Shown: piece after piece, positions 38,080-46,972 of the stretch
Position numbering within the stretch: the stretch's first letter is position 1
Layout: the number at the start of each line of letters is the position of its first letter
DNA from: Porticoccaceae bacterium LTM1
GTDB lineage: Bacteria > Pseudomonadota > Gammaproteobacteria > Pseudomonadales > Porticoccaceae
Assembly: GCA_030252795.1 (NCBI GenBank)
Contig: CP127080.1
Coordinates: 1,934,501-1,998,500, forward strand
Reading direction: 5' to 3'
DNA: 64,000 nt
The notes under the pieces: model-generated
What the model was told of the DNA's origin: nothing
Database searches by the model: none
Seen by the model: only the letters and a program-made list of their open reading frames with translations
Made by a program: the position numbers and the translations under genes

Positions 38080-39150
38080 CTAGCTCTTGGCCTCTTCCTG
38101 TCGATCAGTTCGTGGCCATGCGTTGTAAACAGCCTTGACCAAAGTTGCCAGCGGAATGGCAAAGAACACCCCCCAGAAACCCCAAAAACTGCCAAAAACC
38201 AGCACTGCCAGGATAATGGCAACCGGGTGTAAATTGACCGCCTCTGAAAACAACAGCGGCACCAGTACATTACCGTCCAGCAGCTGAATCAGCGTGTAGA
38301 CGCCCATCAACATAAAGAACTCGCCTCCCCACCCCCACTGGAAGTAGGCCACCATCGCTACTGGCACCGTTACCAGGGCGGCACCAATATACGGGATCAC
38401 AACAGAAAGTCCGACCATCAACCCCAGCAACGCCGCGTAATTCACCCCCAGTATTAAAAAGGCAACATAGGTGACCACACCGACAATAACGATCTCCGTT
38501 GTTTTGCCTCGAACATAGTTGGAAATCTGATCGTTCATTTCTGCCCAGATACGACGCATAACCGGTCGCTGTTCCGGCAACATCTCACCAACCATTCGGT
38601 GCAATTGATCGCGATCCTTTAAAAGGAAGAACACCATCAGTGGAACCATCACCAGGTAAACAACCACCGCCATAAGATTTGGAACCTTGCCCAGCGAGGA
38701 CTTCAACAGGTCTTCTGCGCCGTGAGCAATTTGCGCCGACGCATAATTCATGAAAGTTGAAATTTGCTGTTCAGAGATCAACTGGGGGTACTTTTCCGGC
38801 AGCGCCTGCAGAGCCGTTTGCCACTGAGTCACCATGCCCGGTACCTCACCCAGCAGATTGGTACCCTGCCTGATAACCAGCGGGACCAGAAAGAACAGCA
38901 CTGCCATCAGCAGGCCGATAAAAAAGGTAAAAACGGTAACAACCGAAATTAACCGTGGAATATGAAATCGGTGAAGTCCGTCAACCGCTCCCTGCAACAA
39001 AAAAGCAATAATGATTGCCGTCACCAATGGCGCCAATACCTGCCCCATTGTGAGCACCATAACCAGCGCAGCAATCAGCATTAAGGCCAGTAGCACAGCT
39101 TCCTTGTCGCCAAAATAGCGATTAATCCAGTTATCAAACACCTGCTTCAT
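38080..39150 (-). CDS. AI-2E family transporter (PerM-like permease)
   Basis: Polytopic inner membrane protein of the AI-2E/PerM exporter family; the substrate of this member is unknown. 356 residues from ATG 39150 (MKQVFDNWINRYFGD), with seven to eight membrane helices, the family segments FFLLKDRDQLHRMVGEMLPE and GVTYVAFLILGVNYAALLGLMVG, and the terminal FGSFWGFWGVFFAIPLATLVKAV. The frame extends to 39249, but that part lacks a start signal. Divergent from the bepA-type gene. Confidence 0.9.
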   Translation of the reverse strand: MKQVFDNWINRYFGDKEAVLLALMLIAALVMVLTMGQVLAPLVTAIIIAFLLQGAVDGLHRFHIPRLISVVTVFTFFIGLLMAVLFFLVPLVIRQGTNLLGEVPGMVTQWQTALQALPEKYPQLISEQQISTFMNYASAQIAHGAEDLLKSSLGKVPNLMAVVVYLVMVPLMVFFLLKDRDQLHRMVGEMLPEQRPVMRRIWAEMNDQISNYVRGKTTEIVIVGVVTYVAFLILGVNYAALLGLMVGLSVVIPYIGAALVTVPVAMVAYFQWGWGGEFFMLMGVYTLIQLLDGNVLVPLLFSEAVNLHPVAIILAVLVFGSFWGFWGVFFAIPLATLVKAVYNAWPRTDRQEEAKS

Positions 39151-39307
39151 GAAATTGTCTCTGTTATTACTTGAACAGTTGGTTACTGTCGTTGTCGAAC
39201 TCATGGTCGATTTGAGTAATACTGATAACCACTCATCAACCAGTATCAAGAGTAGCTAACTGGGCATTTTTAAGATAGTTTCTTGTCAAATAACTGATAA
39301 CTCTGAC

Positions 39308-40780
39308 ATGAAGGACACCGGCTTCGTGAAATTATTCACCCTCAAACACCTACTGGCAGCATCTCTGATCGGGGCCTTGTCACTTATTCCCCTATCAAGT
39401 TCCGCTGACGACATTAAACTGCCAGAGCTGAGCGACTCCACTTCCGGAATTGTCTCTCCCGAGAAGGAGTATGTGCTGGGCCGAACCTGGTTAAAGGCCT
39501 TTCGCAGCCAGACCAAGGAATACTTTGACCCAATCGTTCAGCAGTATGTGGAAAACCTGATAAATCACATCGCCCGCTACAGTGAGCTGAACGACAAACG
39601 CCTTGAAATCACCATGGTAGATAACCCCACCATGAATGCCTTTGCAGTCCCTGGTGGGGTTGTCGGTGTACATACCGGACTTTTCGGCCACGCTGAAAAT
39701 GAGCACCAGATTGCCTCGGTATTTGCCCACGAGCTGGCTCACCTCAGCCAACGGCACTTTGCCAGACGCATGGCTGAACAGAAAAAATCCACCATTACCA
39801 CCATGGCCGGATTGCTGGCAGGCCTGGTTTTGGCCGCTACCGCTGACGGTGATGCCGGTATTGCAGCACTGACTGCCTCCCAGGCATTGGCTATGGATCA
39901 GCAATTACGCTATAGCCGCCAGAATGAGCAGGAAGCAGATCGCATTGGTATTGAAACCCTTTATAAAGCCGGTATGGATCCCGCTGCAGCACCCGCGATG
40001 TTTGAACGTATGCTGCGTGCAGGACGCTTCAGTGGCTCACGCCTGCCTGAATTCCTGCGCACCCACCCCTTAACTGAAAAACGAGTTGCTGATGCGCGCA
40101 ACCGCCTTGAGAAATACCCGGTAAAGTCTTACAGCGACAATATCGATTACCACCTGAATAAAGCTCGCATCCGCCTTCATATGGATAAAAACCCGCAAAA
40201 GAGCATTATCTTCTTCCGCAGTGAGTTAGATGGACATTCAATCTCAGAAGAAGCCGCTCGTTACGGTTTGATGATTGCCCTGATGCAAGCCGGCCAATAC
40301 AGTGAAGCCGAAAAAGAGTTGGCAGTGCTGAAAAAGCAGTCCAACCACCTTTACTACTCCCTTGCCGAGATTGAGCTGGAACGAGCAAAAGGTAATTTCG
40401 AACTTGCCGAACAGCTCAATCACCAGAAACTGCTGTTCCACCCCAATGACTACCCATTGCAAATGGCCCTGGCAGAAACCTTTTTGAAAGCCAAGCGCTA
40501 CGGTGACTCAGACAAGGTATTAACTGCGGTATCCCGTCAACGCCCTACTGATCCATACGTCTGGTATGAACTGGCCGAAGTGCGTGGACTAGCCGGTAAC
40601 ATTGCCGGGGTGCATACAGCCCGAGCTGAGTACTTTATCCTGGTTGGAGCGTTTAGCATGGCCCGCGACCATCTTGATCAGGCCCTTAAGCTGACCCAGC
40701 ACGACTTCAAGCAAACTTCTATTATTCGTCAACGGATGATTGAACTTGCCGAACTGGAAGAACAGATCGAGAAGCTTTAA
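39308..40780 (+). CDS. bepA: Periplasmic M48 metalloprotease with TPR domain, BepA-like
   Basis: Zinc protease/chaperone that monitors outer membrane protein assembly. 490 residues: signal peptide (about 1-35, ending SSSADD), M48 domain with zinc motif HELAHLSQRHFARRM (HExxH about 142-146) and third ligand Glu in NEQEADRIGIETL, PGGVVGVHTGLF, RTHPLTEKR, then C-terminal TPR-like helical repeats (about 290-490). Full length compared with E. coli BepA (YfgC). Ends with a strong terminator at 40798-40830. Monocistronic. Confidence 0.93.
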   Translation: MKDTGFVKLFTLKHLLAASLIGALSLIPLSSSADDIKLPELSDSTSGIVSPEKEYVLGRTWLKAFRSQTKEYFDPIVQQYVENLINHIARYSELNDKRLEITMVDNPTMNAFAVPGGVVGVHTGLFGHAENEHQIASVFAHELAHLSQRHFARRMAEQKKSTITTMAGLLAGLVLAATADGDAGIAALTASQALAMDQQLRYSRQNEQEADRIGIETLYKAGMDPAAAPAMFERMLRAGRFSGSRLPEFLRTHPLTEKRVADARNRLEKYPVKSYSDNIDYHLNKARIRLHMDKNPQKSIIFFRSELDGHSISEEAARYGLMIALMQAGQYSEAEKELAVLKKQSNHLYYSLAEIELERAKGNFELAEQLNHQKLLFHPNDYPLQMALAETFLKAKRYGDSDKVLTAVSRQRPTDPYVWYELAEVRGLAGNIAGVHTARAEYFILVGAFSMARDHLDQALKLTQHDFKQTSIIRQRMIELAELEEQIEKL

Positions 40781-40797
40781 GACCTGCTCGTGCAAAC

Positions 40798-40830
40798 AAA
40801 AAGGCAGTTGAATATTTCAACTGCCTTTTT
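40798..40830. terminator. Bidirectional terminator between bepA and ppk2
   Basis: Perfect stem AAAAAGGCAGTTGAA / TTCAACTGCCTTTTT with loop TAT, between convergent genes. Confidence 0.9.
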
Positions 40831-40844
40831 TATGCCTGTCGATC

Positions 40845-41666
40845 CTAAATCTGGATTCCCAGTTTATTCGAAGCCAACCTGATGAGCTCCTTATCCAGAG
40901 GCGGCGGCTCGATATCCACCCCTTCGCTCAAGACCTGATTAATCACTTTGATTACCTCAATCCATGCATACCATTTGTGATTTGCCGGTATCAGGTGCCA
41001 GGGTGCTCGCTTGGTGCCAGTTAATCCCAGCATGTCGTTGATAGCTACCTCGTACTCTTTCCAATTGAGGTGATTACGAATATCAGCCTCACTGAATTTC
41101 CATTGCTTGGCCGGGTTATTGAGCCGCTCTTTAAAACGCTCAATCTGGGTATCTCGATCAATATGAAGAAATAACTTTACGATCCTGACCCCATCATCCA
41201 TCAACAGCCGTTCAAACTCATTGATCTCCTGATAGGCACGCTGCCACTCGTGCTTACCAGTGAGTCCTTCCACCCTTTCCACCAGAACCCGTCCATACCA
41301 GGATCGATCAAAGATGGCGATCATCCCCGGATTCGGTAAACGATTAAAAAAGCGATAAAGATAATGAATGCCCTGCTCCAATCCCGAGGGCGGGCCGATT
41401 GGGTGAACCTGATGCCCCCTTGGATCAAGCCTCTCGGTCAAGCGCCGGATTGAACCACCTTTACCGCTGGCATCCCACCCCTCAAAAATAATTACTGCGC
41501 GACGCTTTTGACGATAGAAGGCTTGCTGCACATTGAGCATTGTTTTCTGTTCGGCAAGCAGTGCCTGATGAAATTCTTCTTCACTGCCTTCGAATCGAGT
41601 ATTCAGGTTCACAGAATCTAACTGCAGCGGCGGATTCAGCAATTCAATTTTGTCAGGTTTATGCAT
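40845..41666 (-). CDS. ppk2: Polyphosphate kinase 2 family protein
   Basis: Transfers phosphate between polyphosphate and nucleotides. 273 residues with Walker A GWDASGKGGSIRRLTERLDP (about 64-83), lid and catalytic segment FDRSWYGRVLVERVEG, and NEFERLLMDDGVRIVKLFLHI, WHLIPANHKWYAWI. Single PPK2 domain. Direction of the reaction and nucleotide preference (class I or III) cannot be read from the sequence. Monocistronic, next to nadA. Confidence 0.92.
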   Translation of the reverse strand: MHKPDKIELLNPPLQLDSVNLNTRFEGSEEEFHQALLAEQKTMLNVQQAFYRQKRRAVIIFEGWDASGKGGSIRRLTERLDPRGHQVHPIGPPSGLEQGIHYLYRFFNRLPNPGMIAIFDRSWYGRVLVERVEGLTGKHEWQRAYQEINEFERLLMDDGVRIVKLFLHIDRDTQIERFKERLNNPAKQWKFSEADIRNHLNWKEYEVAINDMLGLTGTKRAPWHLIPANHKWYAWIEVIKVINQVLSEGVDIEPPPLDKELIRLASNKLGIQI

Positions 41667-41716
41667 TGGACAGACCTAATTTTATTTACTGCTAAAAATT
41701 ATAGTGCCCTAAAACG

Positions 41717-41750
41717 AATAAGGGCCTGCACAATGGCAGACCCTTTATTA
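41717..41750 (-). terminator. Terminator of nadA
   Basis: Imperfect stem AATAAGGG..CTGC / GCAG..CCCTTTATT just after the nadA stop codon (minus direction). Confidence 0.65.
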
Positions 41751-41772
41751 CTAACGATGATTATTGAATCAA

Positions 41773-42840
41773 TCAGAGATTGCGATTTTTAAAATCGAGC
41801 ATTCTCTCCAGTGGCTGCATCGCGCGTTTACCCAGCTCAGCATCCACGAACACTTCGTTAGTGCCATTCTCCAGGGCATCCATCATGTTTTTCAGGTGAT
41901 TCATTCCCATCCACGGACAGTTTGCGCAACTGCGGCAAGTAGCACCATGACCTGCAGTAGGAGCAATAATCAGTTCTTTATCAGGTGCCTCCTGTTGCAT
42001 CTTGTAAAAGATGCCTTCATCCGTGGCAACGATGCACTGCTTATTTGGCAGGTTTTTGGCTGCGGCAATAAGCTGGGAGGTGGAGCCTACGGCGTCGGCA
42101 ATCTGGACCACATTATCCGGGGATTCCGGGTGAACCAGAATAGCCGCTTCCGGGTAGATCTTTTTCAGGTCCAGCAGGCCTTTGGCCTTGAACTCTTCGT
42201 GGACGATACAACTGCCGTCCCACAACAGCATGTCAGCACCGGTTTTCTTCTGAACATAGCTGCCCAGATGCTTGTCCGGTGCCCAGAGAATTTTTTCCCC
42301 TTCGCTGTCCAGATAGTCAATCACATCGAGAGCAATACTGGAGGTTACTACCCAGTCTGCCCGAGCTTTTACCGCCGCTGAAGTATTGGCATACACAACA
42401 ACAGTGCGGTCCGGGTGCTGATCACAAAACTCGGCAAATTCATCCGCGGGGCAACCGATATCCAGTGAACAGGTTGCCTCCAGGGTCGGCATCAGTACCC
42501 GCTTCTCCGGAGTCAGGATCTTCGCGGTTTCACCCATAAACTTCACCCCGGCAACGATCAGGGTCGACGCCGGGTGCTGACTGCCAAAACGCGCCATTTC
42601 CAGTGAGTCGGAGACAATACCACCCGTCTCTTCCGCCAGCGCCTGAATCACCGGATCGGTGTAGTAGTGCGCGACGATAACTGCATCCTTCTCTTTCAAC
42701 AGCTCCTTGATGCGCTCCTTGTACACAGCCTCCTCTTCCGGGGTGTACTTGGGGCCATCATGCAGGTGCTCAAGATATTCCTGAACAACAGCGCGATGTT
42801 CGGTATGTTCGGCGACTTTCAATTTTTCGGATTGGCTCAT
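41773..42840 (-). CDS. nadA: Quinolinate synthase NadA
   Basis: [4Fe-4S] enzyme that makes quinolinate from iminoaspartate and dihydroxyacetone phosphate in NAD synthesis. 355 residues: [33 protein letters not shown], cluster Cys in TCSLDIGCP, then VHEEFK, HPES, and the C-terminal [13 protein letters not shown] with the last cluster cysteines. Complete. Its start lies about 470 bases from the tRNA-Lys at 43313; no other gene is between. Confidence 0.97.
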   Translation of the reverse strand: MSQSEKLKVAEHTEHRAVVQEYLEHLHDGPKYTPEEEAVYKERIKELLKEKDAVIVAHYYTDPVIQALAEETGGIVSDSLEMARFGSQHPASTLIVAGVKFMGETAKILTPEKRVLMPTLEATCSLDIGCPADEFAEFCDQHPDRTVVVYANTSAAVKARADWVVTSSIALDVIDYLDSEGEKILWAPDKHLGSYVQKKTGADMLLWDGSCIVHEEFKAKGLLDLKKIYPEAAILVHPESPDNVVQIADAVGSTSQLIAAAKNLPNKQCIVATDEGIFYKMQQEAPDKELIIAPTAGHGATCRSCANCPWMGMNHLKNMMDALENGTNEVFVDAELGKRAMQPLERMLDFKNRNL

Positions 42841-42956
42841 GACGACTGCTTTTGATGAATTTACGGCTCGATTTTACCACATTGAAGTGGCTGGGGTTTG
42901 GTTGCAAGGTGAGTAGTCACTGTAAAGAGAAAGCCAAATATATAATTCCTCAGCCA

Positions 42957-43032
42957 GCCATTGCTAGTCTGGAATAGGTTGGCCCGATTTGTGGGTATTA
43001 TGAGGGCTGGCCTATTCCAGACTAGCAATGGC
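42957..43032. repeat. Long palindrome, family 1
   Basis: Arms 42957-42978 and 43011-43032 are a perfect 22-base inverted repeat around a 32-base core containing GATTTGTGGGTATTATGAGG. The arms share only about 14 of 21 bases with copies at 32.9 and 33.1 kb, yet remain fully complementary to each other. Confidence 0.85.
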
Positions 43033-43253
43033 AGAATCAAGCGCCATTAGTGTCACAATCACCCCTGCCGAACTTCGTAATTGACCACAGGATTGACTCG
43101 CGCCGTCCGTAGGGCAACCTTTTTGTATTGGTGAGTCGTATAGGATTAATGCTTGCGCCCTAAGGGCCGCAACCACCCCTGCGGGGCTTCGCCGCTACGC
43201 GGCTCGTCTCAAAATGCTGTCGCATTTTGTCGAACCTGGTAGATTCTCATCTA
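43033..43253. other. Scar-like sequence downstream of tRNA-Lys with an extra att-like fragment
   Basis: About 220 bases without a gene. TGGTGAGTCGTATAGGATT at 43129-43147 matches the 3' end of the adjacent tRNA-Lys (as read on the plus strand) in 18 of 19 bases. The rest (CCGCTACGCGGCTCG, AAAATGCTGTCGCATTTT) is composed of short palindromes. It looks like the remnant of an earlier integration at the same tRNA. Confidence 0.55.
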
Positions 43254-43327
43254 CTATACGACCCACCATATACGCAAAAAGGCCGCTCGTTTGAGCGGCC
43301 TTTTTGCGTATATGGTGGGTCGTATAG
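43254..43327 (-). terminator. Terminator of tRNA-Lys with a 35-base perfect stem that includes the tRNA 3' end
   Basis: Perfect inverted repeat, arms 43254-43288 and 43293-43327, loop GTTT. The right arm includes the last 15 bases of the tRNA-Lys gene (to CCA); the left arm is an inverted copy of them. The inner part, AAAAAGGCCGCTC/GAGCGGCCTTTTT, is an ordinary intrinsic terminator. Confidence 0.85.
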
Positions 43328-43388
43328 GATTCGAACCTATGACCAATTGGTTAAAAGCCAACTGCTCTACCAACTGAGCTAACGACCC
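43313..43388 (-). tRNA. tRNA-Lys (anticodon UUU), left copy
   Basis: 76-base complete cloverleaf: acceptor GGGTCGT/ACGACCC, anticodon loop CTTTTAA on TTGG-type stem, T arm with GGTTCGAATCC, encoded CCA. It is base-for-base the same as the copy at 57534-57609. It forms the left end of the integrated element (attachment duplication). It has its own promoter inside the element (43541-43569) and the 35-base terminator downstream. Confidence 0.97.
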
Positions 43389-43438
43389 TCTGCGAGATAA
43401 ACCTTTTAAAAATCAAGGGTTTATCGAAGACCAAGCGA

Positions 43439-43510
43439 CTTAGTAGCCTTTCGGTTTTTCCCTCCAAGTGTCCCTTTTTGATGCCCAAGAGGACACTTTT
43501 CGGACACTTA
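43439..43510. repeat. Integrase arm-type sites, left att arm
   Basis: CTTAGTAGCCTTTC (43439-43452), AAGTGTCC (43466-43473) and AAGAGGACAC-N4-CGGACACTTA (43487-43510). The first is the inverted copy of 57513-57526, and the last matches 57488-57511 outside the 4-base spacer. These repeats sit on both sides of the tRNA core in the predicted circular attP. Confidence 0.7.
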
Positions 43511-43531
43511 TGCAGGGACCCAATTGGTCTA

Positions 43532-43569
43532 GAGGCGCGCACTATACATATGCGAATTACTCTTGGCAA
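43532..43569 (-). promoter_or_regulatory. Predicted tRNA-type promoter reading toward tRNA-Lys (left copy)
   Basis: On the minus strand: TTGCCA (43564-43569), 17-base spacer, TATAGT (43541-43546), followed by the GC-rich discriminator GCGCGCC. Such a discriminator is typical of stable-RNA promoters under stringent control. The transcript would have a leader of about 145 bases before the tRNA, running through the att arm sites. Confidence 0.6.
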
Positions 43570-43653
43570 CCCTTGTCTAACGATTTGCATACATTGATTT
43601 TTTAGCTTTGATACTGAACACTCGAATACAACAAACCTTACGAGGGGGAATAC

Positions 43654-44397
43654 ATGACTTTTGCTGTAGAAATTGAGCTTGTAAGTGGGGATGAGAGGTT
43701 ACTGACCGACCTCCTAAAGGACTTTGGACTCAATGTAATTAAGGGTGACAAAGACAACCTGCTGATAGAGTCTCCTAAGACTTTGCAAGAATGCTCCTCG
43801 AATGACTTACGTGATGTTGTTAAAGAGAAAATTTCCTTAATTCAGAAAACAAGCATCCAGACTCTAGAGGTCGAAGTGGGTTCAGTTATTGAATTCAATG
43901 AATTCGGGGAAAAGGTTGGAGAGCATGTATTTGCTGAATTAAGCGGTAATGCCACCTTCAACATCTCTGCCGCTGGGAAAATAACTGTGCATACATCCGC
44001 TTCACCTGAGGAAATAGCAAGGTTAGAAGCCGCCGAAAGTGAAAGAGAGTTTCAAAAAGCCTATTCAGTGTCAGCTACTCGATTAAGAGCTGCCCAAAAA
44101 CACCCAGTATCCCTAAAGGTCATGGAATACTTAAACATGAAGCCGACTCCGCTAAATCTGTTTCACGCGGTGGAGATTATGATGAAACATATGCGCGGCA
44201 ATTTGAATGAGCTGACTTCCAGAAGAAACCTGAGGCGGTTTCTACAATCAGTAAATCATCCCGAAGTCTTTCACCTGGAAGCTCGACACGCTGTGGCTAA
44301 TAACAAAAAGCCAGATAACCCCATGACAATAACTGAAGCCGAGATATTTGCTAAGAAACTCGCTGAAAAATGGTATGAATACCTAGTGAATAATTGA
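43654..44397 (+). CDS. Unknown element-borne protein, only plus-strand gene of the element
   Basis: 247 residues, family not recognised. No signal peptide or membrane helix. The first half (about 1-130) is rich in beta-type segments (MTFAVEIELVSGDERLL..., FAELSGNATFNISAAGKITV), the second half is helical and basic (about 130-247, RLRAAQKHPVSLKVMEYLN, LTSRRNLRRFLQSV). GAGGGGG lies 6 bases before the ATG. It is transcribed away from the tRNA-Lys and against all other genes of the element, a position often taken by accessory cargo. A DNA-binding or regulatory role is possible, but nothing proves it. Confidence 0.7.
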   Translation: MTFAVEIELVSGDERLLTDLLKDFGLNVIKGDKDNLLIESPKTLQECSSNDLRDVVKEKISLIQKTSIQTLEVEVGSVIEFNEFGEKVGEHVFAELSGNATFNISAAGKITVHTSASPEEIARLEAAESEREFQKAYSVSATRLRAAQKHPVSLKVMEYLNMKPTPLNLFHAVEIMMKHMRGNLNELTSRRNLRRFLQSVNHPEVFHLEARHAVANNKKPDNPMTITEAEIFAKKLAEKWYEYLVNN

Positions 44398-44509
44398 ATA
44401 TACCGGGCTCACACTTTCAACTACATTTATTTGCCACGGGGTAACTCCAACCAAAAAAACTGATTGAGGCCCGAAGACCCCAACCAGTAAAAAGCCCACC
44501 ACGTAAGCC

Positions 44510-46972
44510 TTAGCGAGTCACCGCATCACTCACAGCCATCCCTGTTTCTCTAAATAGCCCACGCCACAGGTAGTCCAAAACGGACCCCAAACGGGCCATA
44601 TCGGTCCCCTTATAGAGTTCCTTCAGCTCACGACTAATAGCCTCCTGCTGCTCAGTCAAAGCGGCTTTGGTCTGCTTTCCGTCAATCAGCCGGTCAACCT
44701 CCCCTAAAGCCTTCCGCTCATCCATGTGCTTCACAACCGAAGCTGTTACCGGGGCAACCGCAGCGATTCCTTTAGCGGTTCCCAGGCCATACCGAAGAAA
44801 GAGTCTCAGTGCTGCTTCAGCGGTTCCTGAAGGATTGTCATTCCCTCGCAGAGATACCCGTTTACCCCTGAGCGACCATGCTTTAATCGCCTTTTGGATT
44901 TCAGCAGCACCCTCCTTGCCCCACAGATTCTCCTGTACTTCAGGGCTGAGCCGGTTGATAGTCCGAGAAAAAGCGGCTGTGTCGAATAGCTGCTGTCCAC
45001 CTTCAGCAATCCTAGAGGTTTGCTTAGAGGCGGCTTCCAGGGCCTCCAACAAAGGAGCCTGTTTGATATTGGCCCACACTCGAGCATCTTCAGGTGAACC
45101 GAAAGCCAACTTACGGCGGACCTTCTCAAGCGTCTCTACGTTTTGAGGTCGAGTGAGGTAGGCAACTGCCTCCAAGGGTTTCATTCGATATTCGTCAGAC
45201 CCTTTCCGCTTTGAGGTCAGCTTGTCGAAGACATCTCCGGTATCCCACTTTTCATGGAATGACCGCTTCGCTTCTCTTGCTTGACGACCTGCGGTTACTG
45301 CTGAGTCTGTCCCGATGTCCAACCGTTGAAGCTCAGAGTCCACGAAGAAATCCAGAGTCTTTTTAACCTGAGTAATCATCCGGTTCTGACCGTCCGACGC
45401 ATTACGATTCCACAGAGCGTTTAGCTCCTGGATTGCACTTTCAGCATTACGAACCGTCAGTCTCTTTGAGGAGTCTTGTGGTGTAACCTTTCGTGCAAGT
45501 CCATCAGCGCCAATGGTCGTGGAGACTCTGGCCTTCGGGTCGGGCAGGATGCCATATTTAACTAAGACCTCTTTCACCTCCCCTTTTGCCAGCTTAAAAG
45601 CCTCTGGAGCCTTGTCTAACTGATTGAGAACAGTGTCTTGTAGTTGGCGCGTATCCAACTCAACATCATCACCCCCAGAACTCCTCCAGGATTCATAGGC
45701 TTCATTGACGGATCTGTAGTCGCCATCCCGTTCAGCCAGCAGCCGTTCAGCAAACGCCTCAGCCGTTTCCGTTTTGGTTTGATAATTACCACCAGTGTCA
45801 GCCGCCAGTCCCTCTGCTTTCGTGAAGATGTCCGCTTCCTGCTGAGCCTGAAACTGCCGTAGCTTCATCCCTGCTTCATCACTCCCTCTAATGAGGTCCT
45901 GCTTTTGTGCAAGTCCGCTATGGCGAGCGTAAGCGTCGGCGCTATCCAGAGAATAACCACCGTACTCATTAGCCTCGGACATACGAGAAGCTGCAAGCTC
46001 ATCCTCAGCAGCATAACCACTTCGAAGGTCTTCAGCGTCTGCTCGCTTGGTAAAGCGTCGGATGCCAGCACCCACGGTATCAACGACCTTCTGACCGGCA
46101 GCTCCAAAGACAGCCCCTTGAGCAGCAGCACCAAGACGGTCTCCAAGGTCGCCCCGCTGAGTCACACCTTCGACTATTGCACCCTCGGTTGCAGCATATC
46201 GAAGCGGTGTTGATGTTAGACGAGAGCCTACCTGAGCTACACGACTGCCATTAGATGCAGCAACCCCAAGCCGACCGACAGCACCACCCACCCCCATGCC
46301 CAGCGGTAACGTAGCGGCAATCTCTCCGGTTACCTCACCGGCACTCGCAGCGAACGACTGGTCCGACAACTGGTTAAAGATGGCGTCTTCATCAGCGGAC
46401 CGCTTGTTCAACTCAGAGAGAGCGTCATCGTCTCCCGTCATGCGATACCAGAGGTCCTGAGCGCCTCGACCAATATCAGTCATACCCTTACCGATACCGA
46501 CGAGGAACCGTTCGCCGGTCCCCATGTCATCAATAACGGTTTGTCGGGCGTCGTAGGTTTGCTGCTGGGCTTTTAATTGTTCGTACTCTTCCTGCTTTCC
46601 GGTCTGCTCACGGATGTACTGAGCTAAACGGGTAGCTGCTGCGGTGTCACCCGCAGCGTGAGCATTCCGCAAGGCATCGTAGAGCCTTTGCATATCAACA
46701 GCCGGGGATTGCTGCTGTTGTTCGGCCTCCTGCTGTTTAACCTGTTTGTAAAGCTGACGTGCCGCCTCAGTGTCTCCCGCGTTATGGGCGCGGACCGCCA
46801 TTCGTTTTAGATATTCAATATCAACAGCTGGAAATTTCTGAGCTACACCCTGCTGCTCACTATTTGCTTCCACCTTATCTAATTGACGGCCTATGGCTAC
46901 AACAGCCTGCTTGTCACCTGCTTCATGGGCATTCCTCATTGCACCAATTAACTGTTCGCGGGAGTACTTCAT
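44510..46972 (-). CDS. Large protein resembling podovirus internal virion/DNA ejection protein
   Basis: 820 residues. The N-terminus has three helical repeats of about 45 residues, each with A-x-x-AGD-x-x-A (about 11-19, 54-62, 98-106), a pattern I know from large phage virion-associated ejection proteins. Then TGERFLVGIGKGMTDIGRGAQDLWYR, and Gly/Ala-rich hydrophobic stretches (about 205-310), which could be membrane-inserting. The rest is helical and charged. No lysozyme or peptidase motif is seen. ATG overlaps the stop of the next upstream gene by 4 bases. Family assignment is from pattern, not from a search. Confidence 0.55.
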   Translation of the reverse strand: MKYSREQLIGAMRNAHEAGDKQAVVAIGRQLDKVEANSEQQGVAQKFPAVDIEYLKRMAVRAHNAGDTEAARQLYKQVKQQEAEQQQQSPAVDMQRLYDALRNAHAAGDTAAATRLAQYIREQTGKQEEYEQLKAQQQTYDARQTVIDDMGTGERFLVGIGKGMTDIGRGAQDLWYRMTGDDDALSELNKRSADEDAIFNQLSDQSFAASAGEVTGEIAATLPLGMGVGGAVGRLGVAASNGSRVAQVGSRLTSTPLRYAATEGAIVEGVTQRGDLGDRLGAAAQGAVFGAAGQKVVDTVGAGIRRFTKRADAEDLRSGYAAEDELAASRMSEANEYGGYSLDSADAYARHSGLAQKQDLIRGSDEAGMKLRQFQAQQEADIFTKAEGLAADTGGNYQTKTETAEAFAERLLAERDGDYRSVNEAYESWRSSGGDDVELDTRQLQDTVLNQLDKAPEAFKLAKGEVKEVLVKYGILPDPKARVSTTIGADGLARKVTPQDSSKRLTVRNAESAIQELNALWNRNASDGQNRMITQVKKTLDFFVDSELQRLDIGTDSAVTAGRQAREAKRSFHEKWDTGDVFDKLTSKRKGSDEYRMKPLEAVAYLTRPQNVETLEKVRRKLAFGSPEDARVWANIKQAPLLEALEAASKQTSRIAEGGQQLFDTAAFSRTINRLSPEVQENLWGKEGAAEIQKAIKAWSLRGKRVSLRGNDNPSGTAEAALRLFLRYGLGTAKGIAAVAPVTASVVKHMDERKALGEVDRLIDGKQTKAALTEQQEAISRELKELYKGTDMARLGSVLDYLWRGLFRETGMAVSDAVTR

